Under the pieces are notes generated by a model. The model was not told where the DNA came from, ran no database searches, and was given only the letters and a program-made list of their open reading frames with translations. Of a stretch of DNA of 64,000 nucleotides, positions 34,171 to 42,948 are shown piece by piece. The translations under genes and the position numbers were made by a program. Position 1 is the first letter of the stretch, and every line of letters starts with the position of its first letter. Source of the DNA: an uncultured Clostridia bacterium (GTDB taxonomy: Bacteria; Bacillota; Clostridia; TANB77; CAG-508); NCBI GenBank assembly GCA_944388045.1, contig CALXHG010000004.1, positions 1 to 64,000 of the forward strand. Reading direction: 5' to 3'.

Positions 34171-35311
34171 TTATATAATAAATTTTTTTAATATACTAAC
34201 AAAATAATCAATTTCTTCAAAAGTATTAAAATCACAAAAGGAAGTTCTTATAGCGGAATTAATAAATTCATTTGGAACATTAATTGCTTTTAAAACATGA
34301 GAAGGATTTGCATTACAGTGTTGGCATGAAGAGCAAGCAGAACCTGCAGAAACACAAATATTTTTTTCATCTAATTTTAAAATTAAATCAGAAGAATTCA
34401 AATTTAAAAACGAAACATTCAAATTCCCGAGGAAGTCTATTTTCCAAAGAACCATTAATTCGATATTTTCCTTTAAAATTATTTTCTAAACATTTTAAAT
34501 AATAATTTCTTAATTTTAAAAGATATTGCATATGAGAATTTAAGTTTTTTTGTGAAATTTCACATGCTTTGCCTAAACCAACAATTTCAGCAACATTTTC
34601 TGTACCTGCTCTTTTATTATTTTCTTGATGTCCGCCATTCACAAAAGAAATAAAATCAATATCTTTTTTTACATAAAGTGCTCCAATCCCTTTTGGTGCA
34701 TGAATTTTATGACCTGAAAGTGAAAGAGAATCTATTTGCATATTTTTTACATCAATTAAACAATTACCAACTGCTTGAACTGCATCTGTGTGAAAAATAA
34801 TATTATATTTATGGGCTATTTTTGCAACTTCTTTAATAGGTTGAATAGTTCCAATTTCGTTATTAGCAAACATTATACTTATTAATATTGTAGTTGGTCT
34901 AATTGAATTTTCTAATTCTTTTAAATTTATAAAACCATCAGAATTAACAGGTATATAAGTTATATCAAAACCTTGAGTTTCTAAGAACTTACAAGTTTCT
35001 AAAATCGCAGGATGTTCGATTTTAGAAGTAATAATATGATTGCCTTTATTTTTATTTGCATATGCAAATCCTTTTAAAGCAGTATTATCACTCTCAGTGC
35101 CACAACTTGTAAAATATATTTCATCTGGCTCACAATTAAGTAAAGAAGCAACTTGTTTTCTAGATTTTTCAATAGCATTTTTTGAAATTTTTCCAATTTT
35201 ATATAAAGAAGAAGCATTACCATAGTTTGTACTTAAATATGGTAACATTTCATTAAAAACTTCACTTTTTATTTTTGTTGTTGCAGCATTATCAAAATAG
35301 ATAGTATTCAT
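34171..35311 (-). pseudogene. Cysteine desulfurase (NifS/IscS-like), frameshifted
   Basis: From ATG 35311 the frame gives a PLP-dependent cysteine desulfurase: IYFDNAATTKI, FTSCGTESDNTALKG, the lysine in SLSGHKIHAPKG, then NRLP. The frame is lost near 34427-34431 at the CCTCGGGAAT stretch and continues in another frame as NLNVSFLNLNSSDL with the active-site cysteine loop SAGSACSSCQHC, ending at 34171. One extra base accounts for it. The enzyme normally takes sulfur from cysteine for Fe-S or tRNA thiolation. No scaffold partner is adjacent. Decay or sequence error are equally possible. Confidence 0.85.
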
Positions 35312-35452
35312 AATTTTCCATTTCACCCCCAATTTATTATATGAAAAAAAAGAAAAAAGTTTCAAAACAAACAAAAGTTCTAAATAAGCTATTTTCTAAG
35401 GAGAACAAATTTTTTGTTTATAAAATTTTTTCAAAAAATTTACAAAAAGTAC

Positions 35453-35514
35453 TTGAAAAAAAACAAAAAATATATTATTATTTATACATAGTGGTGAAAA
35501 GTGGAGCGAAGTGG
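35453..35514 (+). promoter_or_regulatory. mraZ promoter with three MraZ-type boxes
   Basis: TTGAAA (35453-35458) and TATTAT (35476-35481) with a 17-base spacer form the promoter. Downstream, GTGG occurs at 35491, 35501 and 35511, exactly 10 bases apart. MraZ proteins bind short G-rich direct repeats with this period in front of their own gene, so this is probably the autoregulatory operator. Confidence 0.75.
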
Positions 35515-35541
35515 TAGAAAAGTAGAAAGGAGAACATCCAA

Positions 35542-35967
35542 ATGTTAATTGGTGAATATGAGCATTCCCTAGATGCTAAAGGCAGATTAATAATGCCATC
35601 AAAATTAAGAATAGATATAGGAGAATCATTTATAATCACAAAAGGATTAGACGGATGTTTATTTGTATTTTCACAAAATGAATGGAACAACTTCGAAACA
35701 AAACTAAAAACACTACCACTATCAGACAAAAATGCCAGAAACTTTGTAAGATTTTTCTTATCAGGAGCAACAGTATGTGAAATAGACAAACAAGGAAGAT
35801 TTTTAATACCAGCAAATTTAAGAGAATCAGCAAAATTAGATAAAGATGCAATGATTGTTGGAGTAGGAACAAGACTAGAAATATGGAACAAAGAAATTTG
35901 GCAAAAATGTGAAGAAAATATATCTGCAGATGAAATTGCAGAAAATATGACAATGTTAGGAATTTAA
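35542..35967 (+). CDS. mraZ: Transcriptional regulator MraZ
   Basis: The 141-residue protein has two SpoVT/AbrB-like half-domains: [20 protein letters not shown] (residues 4-23) and [17 protein letters not shown] (about 76-92). It is a ring-forming regulator of the division and cell wall cluster, usually repressing its own operon. GAAAGGAGAAC precedes the ATG, and the three GTGG boxes lie between promoter and start. rsmH follows after 16 bases. Confidence 0.96.
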   Translation: MLIGEYEHSLDAKGRLIMPSKLRIDIGESFIITKGLDGCLFVFSQNEWNNFETKLKTLPLSDKNARNFVRFFLSGATVCEIDKQGRFLIPANLRESAKLDKDAMIVGVGTRLEIWNKEIWQKCEENISADEIAENMTMLGI

Positions 35968-35983
35968 TAGTGAGGTGCTAAAA

Positions 35984-36913
35984 TTGGAATTTAAACATAA
36001 ACCAGTACTATTAGAAGAAACTATTGAAGGACTAAAGATAAAAGAAGATGGAATTTATGTAGATGGAACACTAGGAGGAGCTGGACACAGTAAAGAAATA
36101 TTAAAAAGACTATCTTCAAAAGGAATTTTAATAGGAATAGATAGAGATGAAGAAGCACTTAAAGCAGGAAAAGAGAATTTAAAAGAATATTCAAATGTAA
36201 AATTTGTACATGGAAATCATGATGAAATAGAAAAAATTTTACAAGATTTAAATATAGAAAAAGTAGATGGAATATTATTAGATTTAGGAGTATCATCATA
36301 TCAATTAGACGAAAGAAACAGGGGATTTAGTTATTTAGGTAATAATGAATTAGATATGAGGATGGACAAAACTCAAAGTTTAACTGCGAAAAAAGTCGTA
36401 AATTCATATTCAGAGGAAGAATTAGCCGATATAATATATCAATATGGAGAAGAAAGATTTTCAAGACAAATAGCCAAAAATATTTGTATAGAAAGAAAAA
36501 ATAAAGAAATAGAAACAACAGAAGAATTAGTTAATATAATAGAAAAATCAATACCAGCATTTGCAAAAAAAGACGGACATCCTGCCAAGAGAACATTTCA
36601 AGCAATTAGAATAGAAGTAAATAATGAAATAAAACCATTATATAATACAGTTAGAAAATGTATAGAACTTTTAAAAAGTGGTGGAAGATTATGTATTATT
36701 ACATTCCATTCATTAGAAGATAGAGCAGTAAAAAATGCGTTTGTAGATGCTCAAGGAAAATGTACATGTCCTAAAGATTTACCATATTGTGTATGTGGGG
36801 CAAAATCTGAAGGAAAAATTATAAATAAAAAACCAATAATTGCTACAGAGGAAGAACAAGAGGAAAATTCAAGAGCCAAAAGTGCTAAACTTAGAATTTT
36901 CGAAAAAAAGTAA
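35984..36913 (+). CDS. rsmH: 16S rRNA m4C1402 methyltransferase RsmH
   Basis: The 309-residue SAM-dependent enzyme methylates C1402 of 16S rRNA. It shows HKPVLLEE near the N-terminus, [15 protein letters not shown] (about residues 27-41), [20 protein letters not shown] and, near the end, [13 protein letters not shown] choose TTG 35984 because GTGAGGTG lies seven bases before it and the resulting N-terminus ([10 protein letters not shown]) fits the family; the GTG at 35975 lies in the ribosome-binding site. It belongs to the mraZ operon. Confidence 0.95.
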   Translation: MEFKHKPVLLEETIEGLKIKEDGIYVDGTLGGAGHSKEILKRLSSKGILIGIDRDEEALKAGKENLKEYSNVKFVHGNHDEIEKILQDLNIEKVDGILLDLGVSSYQLDERNRGFSYLGNNELDMRMDKTQSLTAKKVVNSYSEEELADIIYQYGEERFSRQIAKNICIERKNKEIETTEELVNIIEKSIPAFAKKDGHPAKRTFQAIRIEVNNEIKPLYNTVRKCIELLKSGGRLCIITFHSLEDRAVKNAFVDAQGKCTCPKDLPYCVCGAKSEGKIINKKPIIATEEEQEENSRAKSAKLRIFEKK

Positions 36914-37045
36914 TTTTTATAAAAGCTGAAAATGATATGATTCTTATCTAAATATAATAATAAAGTTTTATAAAAGAATAAAATTAAAAAAAATTGATTT
37001 ATATATTAAATTCATGATAAAACACAAAAGAAGGAGGTGAGTAAT

Positions 37046-37564
37046 ATGCCAAGAAGTTTATATCAATATGAGACAAGTCCAAGAAAAATTGAGCCAGAAT
37101 ATGAGCCAGTTAGAAAAAAAGCAACTAATAAAAAAAGAAATATTTCTATTCAAAAAAGGACTGTAAAAACAAAATATCAACTTCAAAGAGAAAAGAAAAA
37201 AGTTGAGAGAAAAAATCATGCAAAACAAATATTAATTGTTTTATCTTTGTTTGGCATGTTACTTGCTGTAAGTTATAGAGAGATTCACATAATGGAAATG
37301 TTTAATAATAAGAAAGATATGGAAAATCAATTGGCTCTTATTGAAAAAGAAAATGGACAAGTAGAAAAAGATATAAGAAGCCAAGAAAGCAAATTAGATT
37401 GGAACACTATAAAACAAAAAGCAACTAATGAGCTAGGAATGAGGGAAGCTACTAAGATTAATGTAGAGCTAAAAAGAGCAGATAATGTGGAAAAAGAAGA
37501 AAAATTAATAAAAGAAGATGATACCAGTCTTTTAGAAAAAATCGTTGAAAAATTAATCAAATAA
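37046..37564 (+). CDS. FtsL-like cell division protein
   Basis: The 172-residue bitopic protein has a basic cytoplasmic N-terminus of about 60 residues and one membrane segment (about residues 61-76). An extracellular helical/coiled-coil segment (about 82-130) ends in the KATNELGM motif (about 129-136) common in FtsL/DivIC proteins. It follows mraZ-rsmH, where ftsL normally sits. ATG 37046 comes after GGAGGTGA; the GTG at 37037 lies in that site. The penicillin-binding protein gene that usually follows is absent: a palindromic repeat begins seven bases after the stop. Confidence 0.8.
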   Translation: MPRSLYQYETSPRKIEPEYEPVRKKATNKKRNISIQKRTVKTKYQLQREKKKVERKNHAKQILIVLSLFGMLLAVSYREIHIMEMFNNKKDMENQLALIEKENGQVEKDIRSQESKLDWNTIKQKATNELGMREATKINVELKRADNVEKEEKLIKEDDTSLLEKIVEKLIK

Positions 37565-37570
37565 TCATAA

Positions 37571-37741
37571 TTTGGGGTCGGTCCTTTTTCGTGTTGGGGT
37601 CGGTCCCTTTTTGTGTTGGGGTCGGTCCCTTTTTGTGTTAGGGTCGGTCCCTTTTTCGTGTTGGGACCGACCCTAACACAAAAAGGGACCGACCCTAACA
37701 CAAAAAGGGACCGACCCCAACACAAAAAGGGACCGACCCCA
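37571..37741. repeat. 170-bp GGGGTCGGTCCC palindrome array (P2)
   Basis: Four forward units (GGGGTCGGTCCCTTTTTGTG and close variants, spaced 22-23 bases) are followed by four inverted units, giving one long near-perfect palindrome. It begins seven bases after the ftsL stop and ends seven bases before the stop of the convergent HD-GYP gene. The T-runs in both directions make it a likely bidirectional terminator. It has no core like P3-P5. Confidence 0.9.
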
Positions 37742-37747
37742 GTTAAA

Positions 37748-38704
37748 CTATACTTTTAAATTTTTGATAATTTTTATTTCATCAAATAATTTATTTAAAT
37801 GTTTATTTTTTTCATTATAAGAAAACAACAAATCATTATAAATATCAGATATTTTTTCAATAGGTTCATTTTTATTTAAATATAATTTAATATATTCTGT
37901 ATAATATTCATAATCTTTTTCTTTTTTGGCTGAATCACGTTTTTTTACAAGAGAATTTATTTTCTCAAATCTTTTTATTTCATCTTTTAGATAATCAATA
38001 TAATTCATTAAACAAGATATTTCATAATTAGTATCATCAATTACAACACTAATTAGCTTTTTTACAATTTTTTTATTGTTTTTTCCTTCTTTTGAATATT
38101 TTGTGTTTTGAGGTGCATTTGAAGAAGGTTTTGTATTTTCTATAATTATTTTTAAAGAATCTGATATATCAATATGAGATTTATATTGTCTTTTGCTTAC
38201 TAAGGCGTCAAATTCATCTGCAACACGTATTATTTGTGCTTCATAAGGAATGTCTGGTTTGGTCAAACCTTGAGGATATCCAGAACCATCTAAAGCCTCA
38301 TGATGGTAATAAGGACCAGCAGAGTATGGTTTTAGTTGTTTGTCTGTTTGACATAGATTATAACCTAATGTTGTATGTGTTTTTATTATATTAAATTCTT
38401 CGTCTGTTAAAGCTCCATTTTTTTGTAAGACTTCTTGTGGTATAAACATTTTTCCAATATCATGAATATATGCACATGTAACACAATATTCTGTAAACCC
38501 TTTTGGAAGATGAAGTTTTCTACATAAGTTATATGTTATTGTTGCAACATTTTCTGAATGTTTTCTTGTAAATAAATCTAAATGATTTAATAAATCTAAT
38601 TCGTATCTTATAGAAGAATTTAAATTTGAAGCTTTTAAGTAAGTATTATCATAAAAATCTATAGTATTATTTTTTTTGATTTTCTCGTATTCGAAATCAT
38701 CCAT
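37748..38704 (-). CDS. HD-GYP-type phosphohydrolase
   Basis: The 318-residue soluble protein has an HD domain (about residues 48-170) with YIHDIGKMFIP, the HHE motif in YYHHEALDGSGYP and RVADEFDALVS. The GYP-like signature DGSGYPQGL suggests a cyclic di-GMP phosphodiesterase. The C-terminal half (about 200-318) is helical and charged, without a recognised domain. No sensor or membrane segment is attached, so the signal input is unknown. GAAAGGAATT precedes the ATG. It diverges from the Spo0A-type promoter region upstream. Confidence 0.88.
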   Translation of the reverse strand: MDDFEYEKIKKNNTIDFYDNTYLKASNLNSSIRYELDLLNHLDLFTRKHSENVATITYNLCRKLHLPKGFTEYCVTCAYIHDIGKMFIPQEVLQKNGALTDEEFNIIKTHTTLGYNLCQTDKQLKPYSAGPYYHHEALDGSGYPQGLTKPDIPYEAQIIRVADEFDALVSKRQYKSHIDISDSLKIIIENTKPSSNAPQNTKYSKEGKNNKKIVKKLISVVIDDTNYEISCLMNYIDYLKDEIKRFEKINSLVKKRDSAKKEKDYEYYTEYIKLYLNKNEPIEKISDIYNDLLFSYNEKNKHLNKLFDEIKIIKNLKV

Positions 38705-38946
38705 AAAAAATTAATTCCTTTCTTTTTTGCTTAATGTTTATTTAAAAGTAAATTAACACTTAAGAAATTCTAAAATAATAATAACATTAATTTATAAAAT
38801 CTTCAATATTTTATGAAAAATAATAGAAAAAACAGTAATAAGAAAAAATAATATGAAAACAATAATAAGAAAAATAATAAGAAGAAAGATAATTTTAGAA
38901 AGAAAAATAAAGTTTTGGGCAAAAACTTTTACTAAGTATAAATTAC

Positions 38947-39002
38947 TGTCGAATAATGTCGATGAAAAAATGTTGACAAAATTGAACCAATAATGTTAAT
39001 AT
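38947..39002 (+). promoter_or_regulatory. Sigma-A promoter with two Spo0A-like boxes
   Basis: TGTCGAA (38947-38953) matches the Spo0A box and TGTCGAT (38957-38963) is one base off, with a 10-base period. TTGACA (38973-38978) and TAATAT (38997-39002) with an 18-base spacer follow. The first gene downstream is the sortase at 39331, about 330 bases away, across a tandem repeat. The 38.7-39.3 kb gap otherwise holds AT-rich low-complexity sequence. Confidence 0.6.
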
Positions 39003-39132
39003 ATAAAAAATTATAATTAAGTTAATTCCAAAGATTTGATTCTTTATAAATTTTAAGTCAAAGAAAAAATAATATAATCTATATAATAAAAGACTATTAA
39101 ATAAGTAAAATAATAGTTAATACACAAATCTA

Positions 39133-39290
39133 TATGAAATTATTAAATCAATAAAATAAAAAATAATACATAAAATTATATGAAATTATTAAATCCATAA
39201 AATAAAAAACAATACATAAAATTATATGAAATTATTAAATCCATAAAATAAAAATCAATGAACAAATTTATATAAAAGTATTAAATCTAT
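39133..39290 (+). repeat. 46-bp tandem repeat before the sortase gene
   Basis: TATGAAATTATTAAAT recurs at 39133, 39179 and 39225 with a degenerate fourth copy at 39271, an exact 46-base period. The array lies in what would be the 5' leader of the sortase message. Confidence 0.85.
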
Positions 39291-39330
39291 AAAAATCATA
39301 ATAAAAAATATATAAAGGAGAATGTAATAA

Positions 39331-40041
39331 ATGGAGAAAAATAAGAACACAAGCTTTTTTTCTGTTGTATTTTTTTTATCTGTTATTTGTTTCGTGGTTA
39401 TTCAAATTTTTATAAGTAAATATCATTTAAAATTAAAATCTAATACAGAAATAGGAAAAGAAATTCTTAGAAAAAACACACAAAGTTTTTTAGATGAAGA
39501 AATAAGTAAAAAAAGTAATGTTGAAACAAACAATGAAAGCAATTCAAATAATAATGATGAAATAAATGAAGAAGATTCAGATTATTCTGAAATAAGTAAT
39601 TCATATAAAAATTCAAATAATGTTAAAGAAATTAATACAGAAAAAACAATAACAAATGTGAGATGGCAAATTAAAATTCCTAAAATCAATTTAATTGCAA
39701 ACATTCAAGAAGGTACAGATAAAGAAACTTTAAATAAATATGTAGGTCATTTTGAAGAAACACAAAAAGAAGAGGGGAACATTGGGCTTGCAGGACATAA
39801 TAGAGGATATGAAGTAAATTATTTTGCAAGATTAAGAGAATTGCAAAAAGGAGACAAAATAATATATCAATATAATAATTATAAAAAAACATATGAAGTT
39901 ATTAGAATTTTAATTATAAAAGATACAAACTGGGAAGTCTTAGAGAATACAGAAGAAAATATATTAACACTTATAACTTGTGTAGAAAATGAGCCAGAAT
40001 ATAGAAGATGTGTACAAGCAGAGGAATTAATTGAAAAATGA
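39331..40041 (+). CDS. Sortase (class D-like)
   Basis: The 236-residue transpeptidase has an N-terminal membrane anchor (about residues 9-29), an asparagine/glutamate-rich stalk (about 55-105) and a sortase domain. Catalytic residues are visible: histidine in GLAGHNRGYEVNYF (about residues 151-164), cysteine in LTLITC (about 214-219) and arginine in EPEYRRC. Sortases link surface proteins to the wall through LPXTG-like signals. No substrate with such a signal is seen in this window. The subclass is uncertain. TAAAGGAGAATG precedes the ATG. Confidence 0.88.
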   Translation: MEKNKNTSFFSVVFFLSVICFVVIQIFISKYHLKLKSNTEIGKEILRKNTQSFLDEEISKKSNVETNNESNSNNNDEINEEDSDYSEISNSYKNSNNVKEINTEKTITNVRWQIKIPKINLIANIQEGTDKETLNKYVGHFEETQKEEGNIGLAGHNRGYEVNYFARLRELQKGDKIIYQYNNYKKTYEVIRILIIKDTNWEVLENTEENILTLITCVENEPEYRRCVQAEELIEK

Positions 40042-40273
40042 TTATTTATAATATAGATTTTGTATAAAGTATATATAAATGGGAAAAATTAGAATATAAG
40101 AAATATTAATTATAAAATATAAAATATAAAATATAAAATATTTAATATTTAATACCTATTATTAAAAGCAATTTCTAATTTTCAATTGCAAATTTAATAA
40201 TGAAAGTAAATTAAATATAAAATAAACTAAATATAAAAATTTTTGAAAATATTATATTATTACAAAAAAGTAC

Positions 40274-40307
40274 AGGTTTATAGGTAAATCCATAAAACCT
40301 AAATTTT
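40274..40307 (+). promoter_or_regulatory. Conserved AGGTTTATAGG leader hairpin, copy 2
   Basis: AGGTTTATAGG, loop TAAAT, CC, ATAAAACCT and AAATT repeat the plan of the element at 10596-10634. It lies 19 bases before the start of the small membrane protein gene at 40326. Shared sequence covers both stem and flank, so chance similarity is less likely. Confidence 0.5.
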
Positions 40308-40325
40308 AAAAGAAGGATTAATTAT

Positions 40326-40670
40326 ATGATAGAATCAAGTAATATGAAAAATATGGTTATATTAAAAAATTTACCATCAAATATGGTAGAAGAAGCGATA
40401 ATTATATTTAAAAAGTCTCAAAAAGTTAAAGAAAAAGAAGTAATAGATAAATTACATAAAATGGACACAGGTACAAAAGAAACAAAATCTAAAGAATTTA
40501 TTTTAAAAGAAGCGGAAATGCTGGTAAATGATTATATAAAAAAAATAGAAACAAATAAAAAAACAAATATTCTTGATAGAAATATAGGAGATAAATATAT
40601 TTTCTTAAAAAAATATAGTATTGTTATAACAATACTATTTATAATAAGTTTTATAATAAACTTTATCTAA
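40326..40670 (+). CDS. Hypothetical protein with C-terminal membrane anchor
   Basis: The 114-residue product is lysine- and glutamate-rich with one hydrophobic C-terminal segment (about residues 95-113, YSIVITILFIISFIINFI), suggesting a tail-anchored protein facing the cytoplasm. I do not recognise a family. GAAGGATT precedes the ATG, and codon use is like the neighbours. It sits between a sortase and the spoIVF pair, next to the conserved AGGTTTATAGG hairpin and a tandem repeat. Confidence 0.6.
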   Translation: MIESSNMKNMVILKNLPSNMVEEAIIIFKKSQKVKEKEVIDKLHKMDTGTKETKSKEFILKEAEMLVNDYIKKIETNKKTNILDRNIGDKYIFLKKYSIVITILFIISFIINFI

Positions 40671-40696
40671 ATGATAATAAGAAGTTTATAATATAT

Positions 40697-40860
40697 TTTA
40701 TCTAAAAGATAACAAAAAATTTAAAATACAGTTTATCTAAAAGATAACAAAAAATTTAAAATACAGTTTATCTAAAAGATAACAAAAAATTTAAAATACA
40801 ATTTATCTAAAAGATAACAAAAAATTTATAATACAATTTATCTAAGCGATAATAAAAAAC
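40697..40860 (+). repeat. 35-bp tandem repeat with internal hairpin
   Basis: TTTATCTAAAAGATAA recurs at 40697, 40732, 40767, 40802 and, altered, at 40837: a 35-base period. Each unit contains TTATCT-AAA-AGATAA, a small hairpin, and the inverted halves are conserved better than the linker. The array fills most of the gap between the tail-anchored protein gene and the terminator at 40.9 kb. Confidence 0.85.
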
Positions 40861-40880
40861 TTTATCAAAAATAATAACAT

Positions 40881-40935
40881 AAAAACTTTGAAATTGCATA
40901 AATATTTAAAAAATGCAAATTTCAAAGTTTTTTAT
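40881..40935 (+). terminator. Strong terminator upstream of spoIVFA
   Basis: AAAAACTTTGAAATTGCAT (40881-40899) and ATGCAAATTTCAAAGTTTTT (40913-40932) pair with one bulged base, followed by TATT. It ends the sortase-side transcription unit. Confidence 0.85.
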
Positions 40936-41041
40936 TATATAAGAAACTTTATAAAATTTTTGCTATATAACACAAAATAAAGTTTAATATTTAAAACTTT
41001 ACTTTTTAGAGAAAATATATTTATACTGAAAGGAAGAATTT

Positions 41042-42106
41042 ATGGAGAAAATATCTGTTGAAGAAAGAATAAGAAGAGCAGAAGAAAGATATTATAAAAC
41101 AAAAGAAAATATAAATAGAACAGAAAATAGTAAATATTGTACTAAAGATTTAGAAAAAAATATAAATAATCAAAATCTAAATTTTAAAGATATAAATAAT
41201 AAAATAAAAAAGAAAATATATAAAAAATTGATAGTAAATATTTGTATTTGCTTAATAATTTATGGTGCTTTTTATCAAATTACTTCAAATCAAAATATGT
41301 TTTCTCAAGATTTTACCAATAAAGCAAAGGAAATATTAGATAAAGATATCAACTTTGTACATATGTTTTCTATGTTAAGAAGTAATATGAACACATTTTT
41401 TAATCAATTAGAAAATCAAAACAATGATATTGAAAAAAATACAAATAATGAAAATCAGAATACAGAAAATAGTTCTAATAATGAAAATTCAAATAATAGT
41501 ACAGATAATAATTCAGCAAATTTACAAAATAATGAATCAGAAAATATACAGAATAATAATGAAAATATAGGTGGTGCGATAGAAGAGGTAAATAACATAG
41601 ATGGAACAGAACAAGAGGCAAGTAATATTGCAGAAACAACAAATGAACAGACAGAAAACAATGAACAAACAGTAGAATTAAGCCAAATGGAAAAAGATGC
41701 AAATTATATAAAAGAAAATATAAGTATTATAAAACCGGTAAATGGAACAATAAGTTCAAAATATGGCTTAAGAAATCCAACAACTCCATCAGTACCAAAA
41801 AATCATAAAGGAACTGATATTGCTGCAGTTGTAGGTACAAAGATAATATCTGCAACTGATGGAAAAGTAATATTAAAATCATCTGAAGGTGATTATGGAA
41901 AACATTTAAAAATACAAACAGGTGAAGTTGTACTGGTTTATGCACATTGTAATGACTTATATGTAGATGAAGGAGAAGAAATAAAACAAGGGCAAGAAAT
42001 AGCAGAAGTAGGGTCAACGGGAAACACAACAGGACCACATTTACACTTTGAAATAAGATATCAAAATAGATATGTTGATCCAGAAATGATATTAAATTTA
42101 TCATAA
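41042..42106 (+). CDS. SpoIVFA-like M23 domain protein
   Basis: The 354-residue protein has a charged helical cytoplasmic N-terminus (about residues 1-60), one membrane segment (about 62-80), a long asparagine/glutamine/glutamate-rich linker (about 125-215) and a C-terminal LytM/M23 domain (about 232-352). The metal motifs NHKGTDIA and GPHLHFEIR are kept. Its place directly before an M50 protease matches spoIVFA-spoIVFB. SpoIVFA holds and inhibits the SpoIVFB protease that activates pro-sigma-K in the mother cell. In Bacillus the M23 domain is degenerate; here the residues look intact. GAAAGGAAG precedes the ATG. Confidence 0.82.
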   Translation: MEKISVEERIRRAEERYYKTKENINRTENSKYCTKDLEKNINNQNLNFKDINNKIKKKIYKKLIVNICICLIIYGAFYQITSNQNMFSQDFTNKAKEILDKDINFVHMFSMLRSNMNTFFNQLENQNNDIEKNTNNENQNTENSSNNENSNNSTDNNSANLQNNESENIQNNNENIGGAIEEVNNIDGTEQEASNIAETTNEQTENNEQTVELSQMEKDANYIKENISIIKPVNGTISSKYGLRNPTTPSVPKNHKGTDIAAVVGTKIISATDGKVILKSSEGDYGKHLKIQTGEVVLVYAHCNDLYVDEGEEIKQGQEIAEVGSTGNTTGPHLHFEIRYQNRYVDPEMILNLS

Positions 42107-42158
42107 ACTATTTTAAATAAACAAAATTAAGTGAAAAATATATTTATAGGAGGAAAAA

Positions 42159-42812
42159 TTGAGAATCAGGATAGATTTAAAGATAATAGTGTTTTTGGTT
42201 TTGTTTTGGCTTACAAATCAAATAGACATATATTTAACAATAATCTTTTTTTGTATTATTCATGAATTAGGACATTTGCTAACAGGACTAGCATTAAATT
42301 TAAAACCAGAAAGCATAGAAATTATGCCATATGGTTTATCTGCAAAATTAAAGATAAATCCAAGTGATTTAAATAAAAAAATAAGAAAAGGAAATTTTTT
42401 AGAAGTAAAAAAAATTATAGTATCATTAGCAGGTCCAATTGTAAGTTTTTTATTAGTAATTATTTTTGCATATATAGACCCTATTTATATTACAAAACAA
42501 GATGCAGTGTATTCAAATATACTTATATTAATATTTAATTTAATACCATTATATCCATTAGATGGAGGAAGAATAGTTAAAAGTACTTTACATATTATAT
42601 ATGGAAATAAATTTGCAAAAAAAGTTGTGTATATAATGTCTAACATAATTATGGTAATATTATCATTTATTTTTAGTATTGCAGTATTTTATTTTCAAAA
42701 TATAGCATATTTTTTAATATGTGTTTTATTATGGTGTATAACTTTAGAAGAAAATAAAAAGTATCGAAATTATATTAAAATTTATGATTATCTTGATGAA
42801 TATAAAAACTAA
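42159..42812 (+). CDS. spoIVFB: SpoIVFB-like site-2 (M50) protease
   Basis: The 217-residue intramembrane metalloprotease has about six membrane segments. The zinc site FCIIHELGHLLTG lies at about residues 31-43 and the third ligand is in NLIPLYPLDGGRI (about 126-138). SpoIVFB cleaves pro-sigma-K at the forespore membrane late in sporulation. The C-terminal CBS domain of Bacillus SpoIVFB is absent, so the protein is shorter. The start is TTG 42159 directly after AGGAGG. The preceding gene encodes the probable SpoIVFA partner. Confidence 0.85.
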   Translation: MRIRIDLKIIVFLVLFWLTNQIDIYLTIIFFCIIHELGHLLTGLALNLKPESIEIMPYGLSAKLKINPSDLNKKIRKGNFLEVKKIIVSLAGPIVSFLLVIIFAYIDPIYITKQDAVYSNILILIFNLIPLYPLDGGRIVKSTLHIIYGNKFAKKVVYIMSNIIMVILSFIFSIAVFYFQNIAYFLICVLLWCITLEENKKYRNYIKIYDYLDEYKN

Positions 42813-42948
42813 GTTATGGGCAAAATCTTATAAGATAACAATTATAAAAAAGGGAATGAAATAATAAAGAAATAAAATTTAGTTTAAAGAAATAATTGAA
42901 ACATTATGTCCCTTTTGAACCTAGCAAGAAAGGAAGGTGAGTTTACCT

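Noticed and set aside
37327-37725. Minus-strand ORF of 132 aa with repeated KGPT/QKGTDPNTK units
   Set aside because: It reads through the P2 palindrome into the antisense strand of ftsL; repetition comes from the DNA repeat.
37571-37741. Array of about 22-bp repeats resembling a CRISPR array
   Set aside because: Units are contiguous, switch orientation half-way and have no unique spacers; the structure is one palindrome and no cas gene is nearby.
40697-40860. 35-bp direct repeats as a CRISPR candidate
   Set aside because: The period equals the repeat length, so there are no spacers; it is a simple tandem repeat.
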